From a virus, in the IMG/VR virus record IMGVR_UViG_3300044731_000158, positions 1 through 23,363 of that record: 23,363 nt of DNA, one strand, 5' to 3'. Shown in pieces: positions 12,919-18,766 of this stretch. Under the pieces are notes generated by a model. It was not told where the DNA came from. It was given only the letters and a program-made list of their open reading frames with translations, and did no database searches. A program made the position numbers and the translations under genes. Each line of letters starts with the position of its first letter. Position 1 is the first letter of the stretch.

Positions 12919-13047
12919 ATGAATCAAAAACTGCAAGACCTCATCATTAACATCACGGTTCCCCTGGCTTGGGTTGCCTTGTGGTGTGTTGCAATCTTTG
13001 TTGTATTCCTGCTTCCGCAGGCAATTTGGAATGTGCTATGCAAGTAA
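12919..13047 (+). CDS. 42-residue membrane protein
   Basis: Starts at ATG 12919 behind the promoter and leader motif. Residues about 13-36 form one hydrophobic segment (VPLAWVALWCVAIFVVFLLP) with a short polar N-terminus and a C-terminal Cys-Lys. It overlaps the next ATG by 10 nt. As the first gene of its unit it could be a host-membrane effector; function unknown. Confidence 0.68.
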   Translation: MNQKLQDLIINITVPLAWVALWCVAIFVVFLLPQAIWNVLCK

Positions 13048-13340
13048 CATACGTTGACCTGATGGATGCTGCGGCAGACCAGAATGTAGGCCCAGAGGAT
13101 AACTTTGACACGGTAACCGCCTTCTACGAGGCGTTTGCTGCTTGGGCAGGATTCAAATCCGTAGAAGAGTTCTACGACTGGCGCTTAGAGTTAGACGGTG
13201 CCTTTGAGTATGGCCCTGATGGCAACCACTTCTACGGTGGTTTCATTCAAGAGCCAAGGGAAATCAATTTCCCCGAAGAGTTTGATATTTCGCCTTTGTA
13301 TTTACGTGCGGAGTTCCGTGCTGAAAACCTTGCGTGGTGA
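13038..13340 (+). CDS. Acidic protein of unknown function
   Basis: 100 aa from ATG 13038. The longer frame back to 12969 is rejected because it runs through the preceding gene and promoter-proximal region. Strongly acidic, with many aromatic residues (FYEAFAAWAGF, EEFYDWRLEL, NHFYGGFI). It could mimic DNA or bind a basic partner, as small acidic phage proteins sometimes do, but there is no motif to support a specific function. Confidence 0.65.
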   Translation: MQVTYVDLMDAAADQNVGPEDNFDTVTAFYEAFAAWAGFKSVEEFYDWRLELDGAFEYGPDGNHFYGGFIQEPREINFPEEFDISPLYLRAEFRAENLAW

Positions 13341-13507
13341 AGGCCGGGGATATTGTGCTTGTCCGTGATGACATTGACGAGCAATGGGAGCAGGCAAAGT
13401 TCGTCTGCTACAACGAGAAATTCACCTACCCATTCCGGGTGGTAGGCGTGAACGAAGAGGTGCCTGAAACATTGGATTCAACATTCGGATACATCTACTG
13501 CAAATGA
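13337..13507 (+). CDS. 56-residue SH3-like protein with GTG start
   Basis: GTG 13337 overlaps the previous stop as GTGA; an adjacent GTG at 13334 is the alternative. It ends at TGA 13505-13507, itself overlapping the next ATG as ATGA. The sequence reads as a small beta barrel: KAGDIVLVRDDIDEQW, a central YNEKFTYPFRVVGV, and a last strand GYIYCK. The perfect coupling on both sides and the protein-like sequence support a real gene too short for routine detection. Confidence 0.62.
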   Translation: MKAGDIVLVRDDIDEQWEQAKFVCYNEKFTYPFRVVGVNEEVPETLDSTFGYIYCK

Positions 13508-13689
13508 AACGCATATTTAAAGAGCTTGTAACCCGTGAATGCACGGATTGCAAGGAGGTAGTTGATGCAAAGTATTTCACGCATTGCAAACGCACAAATA
13601 AGAACGAGGTTATGTACTACCAAAGGGCAGATTGCAAGTTCTGCCGTGCAAGGAAGGAACGTGACCGTAGACTAAAAAACAAGATATGA
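13504..13689 (+). CDS. Small four-cysteine zinc-finger protein
   Basis: 61 aa. Cys pairs C-T-D-C (13-16) and C-K-F-C (44-47) are separated by 27 residues, with a His-Cys in between and a basic C-terminus (RARKERDRRLKNK). The layout is like the zinc-binding half of phage HNH/endonuclease VII proteins but lacks a catalytic H-N-H core. Nucleic-acid binding is likely. ATGA overlaps on both sides. Confidence 0.7.
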   Translation: MKRIFKELVTRECTDCKEVVDAKYFTHCKRTNKNEVMYYQRADCKFCRARKERDRRLKNKI

Positions 13690-14549
13690 AAACAATAAAT
13701 TCTATTTCTGGCGGAAAAACGTCTGCATATATTGCGGCCCACTATCCAGCGGACTACAACATCTTCTCGCTTGTCCGCATTGAGGATGAGAATTGCAGAT
13801 TTAAAGATGAGAAAGTCCGCAAAATGGTTGAAGACCGTATTCAAGCTCCATTTATAGGGACTCCTGAAGAAGACACAATAATTTACACAATGCTTGACCT
13901 TGAGCAATTTATTGGAAAAGAAATAAATTGGGTTACGGGTCCAACATTCGATGAGATAGTAATGATGAAAAACGGCAAGACAGTTCTTCCGAATGTTCAA
14001 CGGAGAATGTGTACTATGCAGATGAAGATTGAACCTATGTTTCAATGGTGGAGAGCCAACATAGGTGAGATTGTAGAGGTCAGAATCGGTTTCAGGGCTA
14101 ATGAAACAAACCGAGCAAAAAATATGATAGAACGAGCAGCGGAGACAAATGGTGTGTTGACTTGCAAAGCTATTGTTGGAAAACACAAAGACGGAAGAAA
14201 TAAGTGGCAAACAGTACCCTATCAAATACCCCGCTTCCCCTTAATCGAAGGCAACATATATAAAGACACCATTGAAAATTTTTGGAGTGACAAACCCGTT
14301 CGATTTGCTTATATGAATAACTGCGTAGGATGTTTCCACAGGTCACCAATGCTATTGAATATGATGTTTCAAAGGCATCCCGAAAAAATGGAATGGTTCA
14401 ACAAAACAGAACAGAAGGCAATGAGCGATTTGAGAGGGAACAAGTGGAAGTCTGAAGTTAGCTATCAACAGATTAAGGAGTACCGTCCTCAATTTGAAAT
14501 GTTTGATACCGACTTTAACGAATGCGATTCAGGATACTGCGGACTTTAA
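13686..14549 (+). CDS. PP-loop ATP-pyrophosphatase (PAPS-reductase-like family)
   Basis: 287 aa. N-terminal PP-loop S-G-G-K-T-S at 8-13, in a fold that adenylates substrates using ATP. Further marks: R-R-M-C-T-x-Q-M-K-I (about 106-115), typical of the family's substrate/thiol region, N-N-C-V-G-C around 212-217, and a C-terminal C-x-x-x-x-C. The Cys pairs could bind a metal or Fe-S centre. Related enzymes reduce PAPS, thiolate tRNA or load sulfur for phosphorothioate DNA; no other gene of those pathways is in the window, so the substrate is open. Its codons look more A-rich than its neighbours', perhaps later acquisition (impression only). Confidence 0.78.
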   Translation: MKTINSISGGKTSAYIAAHYPADYNIFSLVRIEDENCRFKDEKVRKMVEDRIQAPFIGTPEEDTIIYTMLDLEQFIGKEINWVTGPTFDEIVMMKNGKTVLPNVQRRMCTMQMKIEPMFQWWRANIGEIVEVRIGFRANETNRAKNMIERAAETNGVLTCKAIVGKHKDGRNKWQTVPYQIPRFPLIEGNIYKDTIENFWSDKPVRFAYMNNCVGCFHRSPMLLNMMFQRHPEKMEWFNKTEQKAMSDLRGNKWKSEVSYQQIKEYRPQFEMFDTDFNECDSGYCGL

Positions 14550-14560
14550 AAATAAAAGAT

Positions 14561-14764
14561 ATGAAAGATTGGCAAATTGAAATGTTAGAGATGGGAATCA
14601 CACCTAAAACACAAGCGGAATATCTGTTCCAAATGTACCTATGCTTGATGACAGGCAGTCCAGACCTTGCTATTGAGTGCGCAAAGATTGCTGCGATTCA
14701 ACTGTTCGAGGAGACGGACAATGGGTTCTGGGTACAAGTCGAGCAAGAACTGAACAAACTATGA
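14561..14764 (+). CDS. Small helical protein of unknown function
   Basis: 67 aa from ATG 14561; the frame extends upstream into the previous gene, but this ATG follows an A-rich leader (AAAAATAAAAGAT). Acidic, helical (QAEYLFQMYLCLMTG...LAIECAKIAAIQLFEE). ATGA overlap with the RecE-like nuclease suggests they are made together; it could be a partner, unproven. Confidence 0.68.
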   Translation: MKDWQIEMLEMGITPKTQAEYLFQMYLCLMTGSPDLAIECAKIAAIQLFEETDNGFWVQVEQELNKL

Positions 14765-15540
14765 AAATAATTCAACTATTAGATGGCAGCACTTGGGACA
14801 GAGGCACCATCCTTGAAAAGATGCAGGACGATTCGTTTTACTACGGACACCTTGCAAAACACGCTTTATCTTCCTCAGCTTGTAAGCTGCTACTCTCGTC
14901 ACCAAAAACGTACCACTACGTTACGAAGTACGGCCAAGATGAATCAGATGCCTTCACGGTAGGGCGGTTGGTTCACCTGATGGCTCTGGAGCCGCACCGG
15001 ATGCAGGAATACGACATTATCGATGTACAGAGCAAGAACACGAATATGTGGAAGGACGCTAAAGCAAAAGGCGGACAAATCATAACTAGAAAAGAATACA
15101 ACGAAGCCCGTAGGATTGCAGATGCCCTGCTACGCAACGAACACGTATTAGGTTACATTCAGGGCTGCGAGTTCGAGGTTCCTGCCGTTGGTGTTATTGA
15201 GGGGTTGCCCTTCCGGGCAAAGGCAGACATCCTTGGGGATGGATTCCTTGCCGACCTGAAGACAACTACCGACCTGCGTGCGTTTCCCTACTCCGCCAAG
15301 AAGTACGGGTACGACCTCCAGGCGTTTATCTACACCCGACTATTTGGGGTGCCGATTGATAAGTTTATCTTCATTGCCGTAGACAAAGCATCGCTTGACA
15401 TTGGCATTTACACCGTATCCCCGGAGTTTGTAGCGATAGGTGAGCAGAAGGCGCACGAGGCGATTGAACTGTACAAGGAGTTCTTTATGGGAAATGACAA
15501 CCCAGAGCTTGACAACTATACCATCATCGGTCAACTTTAA
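14761..15540 (+). CDS. RecE/YqaJ-like PD-(D/E)XK exonuclease
   Basis: 259 aa from ATG 14761, which overlaps the previous stop; the upstream extension in frame is discarded. N-terminal region SSSACKLLLSSPKTYHY and G-R-L-V-H-L-M-A-L-E-P (68-78) match the helical start of the exodeoxyribonuclease VIII-type domain. Catalytic core: F-R-A-K-A-D at 151-156 (Asp156), A-D-L-K-T-T at 164-169 (Asp165, Lys167), then Y-D-L-Q-A-F-I-Y with Gln187 and Tyr191, the Q-x-x-x-Y motif. It would degrade DNA ends to leave single strands for recombination. No annealing protein is obvious next to it; the OB-fold-like protein at 8983 might cooperate. Confidence 0.85.
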   Translation: MKIIQLLDGSTWDRGTILEKMQDDSFYYGHLAKHALSSSACKLLLSSPKTYHYVTKYGQDESDAFTVGRLVHLMALEPHRMQEYDIIDVQSKNTNMWKDAKAKGGQIITRKEYNEARRIADALLRNEHVLGYIQGCEFEVPAVGVIEGLPFRAKADILGDGFLADLKTTTDLRAFPYSAKKYGYDLQAFIYTRLFGVPIDKFIFIAVDKASLDIGIYTVSPEFVAIGEQKAHEAIELYKEFFMGNDNPELDNYTIIGQL

Positions 15541-15597
15541 CGCTTACAATTCGGAATTATACCGAGTAGTGAAATAAAATTTAACACCAAACAAAAA

Positions 15598-15762
15598 ATG
15601 AAAAGAACACTTATTATCTACAACACGGGTGAGACAACCCAAGAAGAAGCGCAACACCTTCTTGAAATCTTAAACTGCGATGACTCCACTTTGTGGGATA
15701 ACGCAGACCATTGCGGAGTGCAAGTGTTTGAAGTACCAACATTTAAAACCAAACAAAAATGA
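15598..15762 (+). CDS. 54-residue protein of unknown function
   Basis: ATG 15598 behind an A-rich leader AACACCAAACAAAAA, a variant of the repeated leader motif. Ends TGA 15760-15762, overlapping the next ATG as ATGA. The sequence (KRTLIIYNTGET...EEAQHLLEILNCDDSTLWD) reads as a small alpha/beta protein. No motif known. Confidence 0.62.
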   Translation: MKRTLIIYNTGETTQEEAQHLLEILNCDDSTLWDNADHCGVQVFEVPTFKTKQK

Positions 15763-15959
15763 AACCAAAGTATCAACTACACATTGTGAGCGATTGCGGA
15801 AAGCGTGAGACCTACACAAGCGGAGACACAGTACAGGAATGTATTGATAAACTAAACGGCTACCACACATTCGGTAAACACGAGCAAGATTTTTTCGGAA
15901 AGAAAGGAGAGCAAAAACTCAAAGAAGAAATGGAGAGCGGGTGGTACGTTAATCTTTAA
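15759..15959 (+). CDS. 66-residue protein of unknown function
   Basis: Begins MKPKYQLHIVSDCGKRETYTSG, a beta hairpin-like start, then a helix and a charged tail ending in GWYVNL. ATGA-coupled to the preceding gene. No motif recognised. Confidence 0.65.
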   Translation: MKPKYQLHIVSDCGKRETYTSGDTVQECIDKLNGYHTFGKHEQDFFGKKGEQKLKEEMESGWYVNL

Positions 15960-15964
15960 CACCA

Positions 15965-16129
15965 ATGACTGACATCACTAAATGCACAGGGGAGGGATGC
16001 CCGCTTAAACTCCAATGCTACCGATTCACCGCACCAATGGGAAGTTATCAATCAATGTTTGTTGAAGTTCCTTTCAAAGATGACGGATGCAATTACTATT
16101 GGCAAGACAAATATGAAAGCAATTATTGA
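15965..16129 (+). CDS. Small four-cysteine protein (C-x4-C-x5-C ... C)
   Basis: 54 aa, ATG 15965 to TGA 16127-16129. Cys at 7, 12, 18 and 42 within CTGEGCPLKLQCYRFTAP and DDGCNYYW, probably one structural zinc site. I recall short phage proteins of Bacteroidota with the same C-x-x-x-x-C-P-L-K-x-x-C-Y-R pattern, function unknown. It starts 5 nt after the previous stop with the leader AACACCA. Confidence 0.68.
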   Translation: MTDITKCTGEGCPLKLQCYRFTAPMGSYQSMFVEVPFKDDGCNYYWQDKYESNY

Positions 16130-16331
16130 ATTTAATCTACCTGACGAAGAGCAGGAGTTTAAAGAAGCATTAAACGGAGGGATGTTTAAGTACGTCCTCT
16201 GGCGTTTAGACCAAGACCTGCGTGGAAAGATAAAGTATGAGCAGTTGAACGATTGCGAGCATAAATGCTACTCCGACATCCGAGAACAACTGCATCAAAT
16301 TTTATCCCAAAACAACCTTGACATCGAATGA
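16113..16331 (+). CDS. Small conserved-looking phage protein (MKAIIEFNLP family)
   Basis: 72 aa from ATG 16113, overlapping the previous gene by 17 nt. N-terminal strand KAIIEFNLPDEEQEFKEAL, then YVLWRLDQDLRGKIKY and a helical end. I recall proteins with this start in many phages of Bacteroidota and Firmicutes, without assigned function. ATGA overlap with the next gene. Confidence 0.7.
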   Translation: MKAIIEFNLPDEEQEFKEALNGGMFKYVLWRLDQDLRGKIKYEQLNDCEHKCYSDIREQLHQILSQNNLDIE

Positions 16332-16483
16332 AAACACAAATTCAAGAGCTGATGGCACTTTATCATATGATTGACGAAATCGGTCAAATCATAGATTCGG
16401 AGAATAGCGGCCTATCAGCGGAGCAAAGATTAGACGAGATTCAAACAACAATTAGAAATTATTTCAAGAATGACGCCAGTTGA
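16328..16483 (+). CDS. 51-residue helical protein
   Basis: ATG 16328 overlaps the previous stop (ATGA); TGA 16481-16483 lies within the next gene's first codons. Two amphipathic helices are likely (QELMALYHMIDEIGQIID and SAEQRLDEIQTTIRNYF). It fills an otherwise empty gap. Unknown function. Confidence 0.6.
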   Translation: MKTQIQELMALYHMIDEIGQIIDSENSGLSAEQRLDEIQTTIRNYFKNDAS

Positions 16484-16679
16484 AGAGTTGTTTCAGTTGC
16501 TTTGGGATACGCCAAAGGATAAGTTGACGTGGTTTACTATTCGTAAACAAATGATGGAAAAGGAGAAACAGGTAATGATTGAAGTGTTTGAAGCGGGTAT
16601 GTATTGCAATGATGAAAACCCAAGTTCTGGAATTGCAGAAGAATACTACTACGCAAGATTTAAAAACGAAAAGTTCTAA
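16470..16679 (+). CDS. 69-residue acidic helical protein, unknown
   Basis: Overlaps its predecessor by 14 nt. Pattern TPVEELFQLLWDTPKDKLTWFTIRK then a Met/Glu-rich helix and an aromatic end (EEYYYARFKNEKF). No known motif. Confidence 0.65.
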   Translation: MTPVEELFQLLWDTPKDKLTWFTIRKQMMEKEKQVMIEVFEAGMYCNDENPSSGIAEEYYYARFKNEKF

Positions 16680-16680
16680 A

Positions 16681-16902
16681 ATGAAAGACCAATTTATGCG
16701 GATAGCAATGGCTCGCTTAAAGTCCATCTATCCATTCAAGCCACAACGCAGAGCAGTTGCTGCAAAGATGTGGGTAAGGTTCGTTAACAAGAAGTCCGAT
16801 AACCAACCTTGCTGGCAGGACGAAGAAGAGGAACTCAATAAGCGAATGAATATCATTGGGCAGAACGGAAACACCGGAGAGCATTATGAAGAATCACACT
16901 AA
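16681..16902 (+). CDS. 73-residue basic protein, unknown
   Basis: ATG 16681, one base after the previous stop. Basic N-terminal half (ARLKSIYPFKPQRRAVAAKMWVRFVNKK) and acidic C-terminal half (QDEEEELNKR). Its 3' end overlaps by 17 nt the start of the truncated HNH-gene copy at 16886, the coupling expected if an intact HNH gene once followed. Confidence 0.65.
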   Translation: MKDQFMRIAMARLKSIYPFKPQRRAVAAKMWVRFVNKKSDNQPCWQDEEEELNKRMNIIGQNGNTGEHYEESH

Positions 16903-16954
16903 GGTTTACCTGAAGGCAATGGGGTTATCACCCGTTGAGTTTAGCAGAACGTAA
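16886..16954 (+). pseudogene. Truncated 5' end of an HNH endonuclease gene (22 codons)
   Basis: ATG 16886 reads MKNHTKVYLKAMGLSPVEF, then three codons and TAA. It matches the start of the intact HNH gene at 17461 (MKKHTKVYIEAMGYTDTDF) at 11 of 19 positions, and the DNA is clearly alike. The homing-endonuclease gene lies between the two copies. This looks like the left remnant of an invaded HNH gene. It still carries a start codon and could be translated as a short peptide. Confidence 0.65.
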
Positions 16955-16976
16955 CAAATGCAGCAATCTGCGTTAC
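16951..16976 (+). other. Hairpin at the left junction of the homing-endonuclease insert
   Basis: GTAAC (16951-16955) and GCAG (16960-16963) pair with CTGC (16968-16971) and GTTAC (16972-16976), with a bulge AAAT and loop CAAT. It spans the end of the remnant and lies 6 nt before the endonuclease ATG, so it may affect its translation or mark the insertion boundary. Confidence 0.45.
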
Positions 16977-16982
16977 TTATGT

Positions 16983-17489
16983 ATGGAAGAAATATGGAAA
17001 GAGATACCTGAACTCAACGGTAAGTATGAGTGCAGTAACAAGGGAAGGGTTCGCAGGGTTAACAAAGACCCAAGATGCGAGAAATATAAAATGTTAAACC
17101 TTCAAAATACCAAAGATGGGTATATCTCGGTAAACCCGACTATAAAGTTTAGAAGGAGAGTTCACCGGCTTGTTGCTGAAATTTTCATACCAAACCCAGA
17201 AAACAAGCCATTTGTAAACCACAAGAACTTAAACAAGAAGGATAACAATGTAGATAACCTGGAATGGGTAACCGCTTCCGAGAACTCTATTCACGCCCAA
17301 AGCAATGGCAAACTTGGAAGGATGTCATACACAATAAGTAATGAAGATGGGACTGAGGTGTTTTTGTCAGCAAAAGAGTTTGTTGATGCGGTAGGTGGTA
17401 GTTACAAGGTTATTGTTAGAGACTTAAAAAAATCAGGTGAATACAAAAACTATAAAGTAATTGAAAAAACATACAAAAGTTTACATTGA
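16983..17489 (+). CDS. NUMOD4/HNH homing endonuclease
   Basis: 168 aa from ATG 16983; the TTG at 16935 would start within the remnant. Residues 1-30 follow NUMOD4 (EEIWKEIPELNGKYECSNKGRVRRV). Residues about 58-96 form an HNH_3 core: V-H-R-L-V-A-E-I-F-I-P-N, then F-V-N-H-K-N-L-N-K-K-D-N-N-x-D-N-L-E-W-V-T. The C-terminal part (SNEDGTEVFLSAKEFVDAVGG...) is a DNA-recognition-type module like NUMOD1. It is a free-standing selfish nuclease. Its last 29 bases overlap the HNH gene's 5' end in another frame. Confidence 0.88.
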   Translation: MEEIWKEIPELNGKYECSNKGRVRRVNKDPRCEKYKMLNLQNTKDGYISVNPTIKFRRRVHRLVAEIFIPNPENKPFVNHKNLNKKDNNVDNLEWVTASENSIHAQSNGKLGRMSYTISNEDGTEVFLSAKEFVDAVGGSYKVIVRDLKKSGEYKNYKVIEKTYKSLH

Positions 17490-17715
17490 GGCGATGGGGT
17501 ACACGGATACCGATTTTATTTGCTGCGAAGTCTGCAACAGGCGAGCCGTAGACATCCATCACATCGAAACACGTGGTATGGGAGGCAGTAAACTTATGGA
17601 CACACCAGAGAACTTAATGGCCTTGTGCCGGGAGTGTCACCACGAAGCAGACTTTGGTGTTGAGTTATCCAAGGACTTCTTAAAAGCCGTACATCTTAAA
17701 AAGCTGAACAAATGA
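17461..17715 (+). CDS. HNH endonuclease, resident copy with TTG start
   Basis: 84 aa. The homologous start (MKKHTKVY...) falls on TTG 17461 inside the homing-endonuclease gene; the first ATG, 17492, would remove the first 10 residues. Zinc and catalytic marks: C-E-V-C at 23-26, A-V-D-I-H-H-I (HNH first His pair), G-M-G-G-S, E-N-L-M-A-L-C-R-E-C-H. Small HNH proteins near the terminase often assist packaging in siphophages; here a sugar cassette separates the two. Coupled by ATGA to the glycosyltransferase. Confidence 0.85.
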   Translation: MKKHTKVYIEAMGYTDTDFICCEVCNRRAVDIHHIETRGMGGSKLMDTPENLMALCRECHHEADFGVELSKDFLKAVHLKKLNK

Positions 17716-18242
17716 TTCATATCATAACACCGTGTTCCCGACCGGAGAACCTTTCAACAATCAAGGCAACCATACCGGAGGACTGCACCTGGACGGTGGT
17801 CGTTGATGAGAAAGCAACAGGCGATTTCCCAAATGGAATTACTTACCTACGTCCTAACGTCTCCGGTAGTTGGGGACACCCGCTCCGGAATGTAGGAATG
17901 GAGTTTATATTGGCTCTAAAGGCCAAGAGAGGCGATTACATCTACTTTCTTGATGACGATAACATAATCCACCCGGATTGGTACGAAGCCGTTAAAAACG
18001 AATCCTATCCGTTTATCACTTGGGGCCAGGTCTTCAAAAATGGCCAACCAAGACTCCACCCAACAAAAGAACCACGATTAGGTACGGTAGACACGGCATC
18101 GTTTATGGTACGGTGCGATGCAATCGGGGAAGTTAGATTCGGCAACGAATACGAAGCGGATGGATTGTTTGCCCAACAAATGGCTAAGTGGAACGTCAAG
18201 ACCCTTGATGCTTACCTTTGTTACTACAACTATTTGCGATGA
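17712..18242 (+). CDS. GT-A glycosyltransferase (GT2-like)
   Basis: 176 aa. Begins IHIITPCSRPENLSTIKATI, the nucleotide-sugar-binding start of GT2-type enzymes. The metal-binding D-D-D at 81-83 lies in YIYFLDDDNIIHPDW. It is short for GT2 enzymes, so a minimal catalytic domain with no membrane segment. It heads a three-gene cassette with a methyltransferase and a second glycosyltransferase, all with 4-nt overlaps. Targets could be virion proteins, DNA or host surface sugars. Confidence 0.82.
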   Translation: MIHIITPCSRPENLSTIKATIPEDCTWTVVVDEKATGDFPNGITYLRPNVSGSWGHPLRNVGMEFILALKAKRGDYIYFLDDDNIIHPDWYEAVKNESYPFITWGQVFKNGQPRLHPTKEPRLGTVDTASFMVRCDAIGEVRFGNEYEADGLFAQQMAKWNVKTLDAYLCYYNYLR

Positions 18243-18766
18243 AGCAAACAAACGAGATAGAAGGGTGGTTCAATCACCAAAACGCTTACGACTTCTTGTT
18301 AGACAAGATTCCCTCAGTAGGCACGTTCGTTGAGCTTGGCGCTTGGCTTGGCAAGTCCTCCTCGTATCTGTGCGACAAAGCAACAGGCCAACAAATAATC
18401 ATTATAGATTCTTTTAAGGGAACACAAGAATACATTGATTCTTATTATAACCTTGCCAAGACCGCAGATATCTACGAGCTATTCGTTGAGAATATGGGTA
18501 GCCGCAAATACAAAGCGATTAAAGCAACATCCAAAGCAGCATCACGCAAATTCAAAGACGAATCATTAGACGTGGTGTTTATAGACCTTAACCACTCTTA
18601 CGAATCAGTAAAGGAAGATATTGCCCTATGGCTGCCAAAGGTTAAGAAGGGTGGATATTTAGCAGGAGACGATTACCACGAGAACTGGCCAGGTGTTATC
18701 CAAGCCGTAAACGAGATGCTAAACGGGTTCACCGTAATTGATGATGCTTTTATATTTCAAAAATGA
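18239..18766 (+). CDS. SAM-dependent methyltransferase (Methyltransf_24-like)
   Basis: 175 aa from ATG 18239. Motif I V-E-L-G-A-W-L-G-K-S at 31-40 (SAM binding), an acidic residue after IIIID at about 57, and D-V-V-F-I-D-L-N-H-S-Y-E-S-V (motif IV region) followed by G-G-Y-L-A-G-D-D-Y. This is the pattern of class I O-methyltransferases such as those acting on sugars of secondary metabolites, consistent with its place between two glycosyltransferases. Sugar O-methylation is the inferred role. Confidence 0.82.
   Translation: MKQTNEIEGWFNHQNAYDFLLDKIPSVGTFVELGAWLGKSSSYLCDKATGQQIIIIDSFKGTQEYIDSYYNLAKTADIYELFVENMGSRKYKAIKATSKAASRKFKDESLDVVFIDLNHSYESVKEDIALWLPKVKKGGYLAGDDYHENWPGVIQAVNEMLNGFTVIDDAFIFQK

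Noticed and set aside
12969-13037. N-terminal extension of the 13038 protein rich in Cys
   Set aside because: It is the out-of-frame shadow of the membrane-protein gene 12919-13047. The Cys-rich sequence comes from Leu/Trp/Val codons read in another frame.
13617-14225. 202-codon reverse-strand open frame opposite the PP-loop enzyme gene
   Set aside because: It lies opposite a gene with clear motifs, has Cys/His/Phe-rich random composition, and no promoter or neighbours on that strand. The same holds for the reverse frames at 1777-2280, 12248-12703 and 20410-20871.
15541-15597. Possible hairpin or promoter in the gap before 15598
   Set aside because: Only a 4-bp TCGG/CCGA stem without a T-run and no TAnnTTTG box. 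Only the A-rich leader is supportable.
16983-17489. Group I intron housing the homing endonuclease
   Set aside because: Less than 70 nt lie between the remnant's homology and the endonuclease ATG and none lie on the right side, so there is no room for an intron core. It is a free-standing gene disrupting or flanking the HNH gene.
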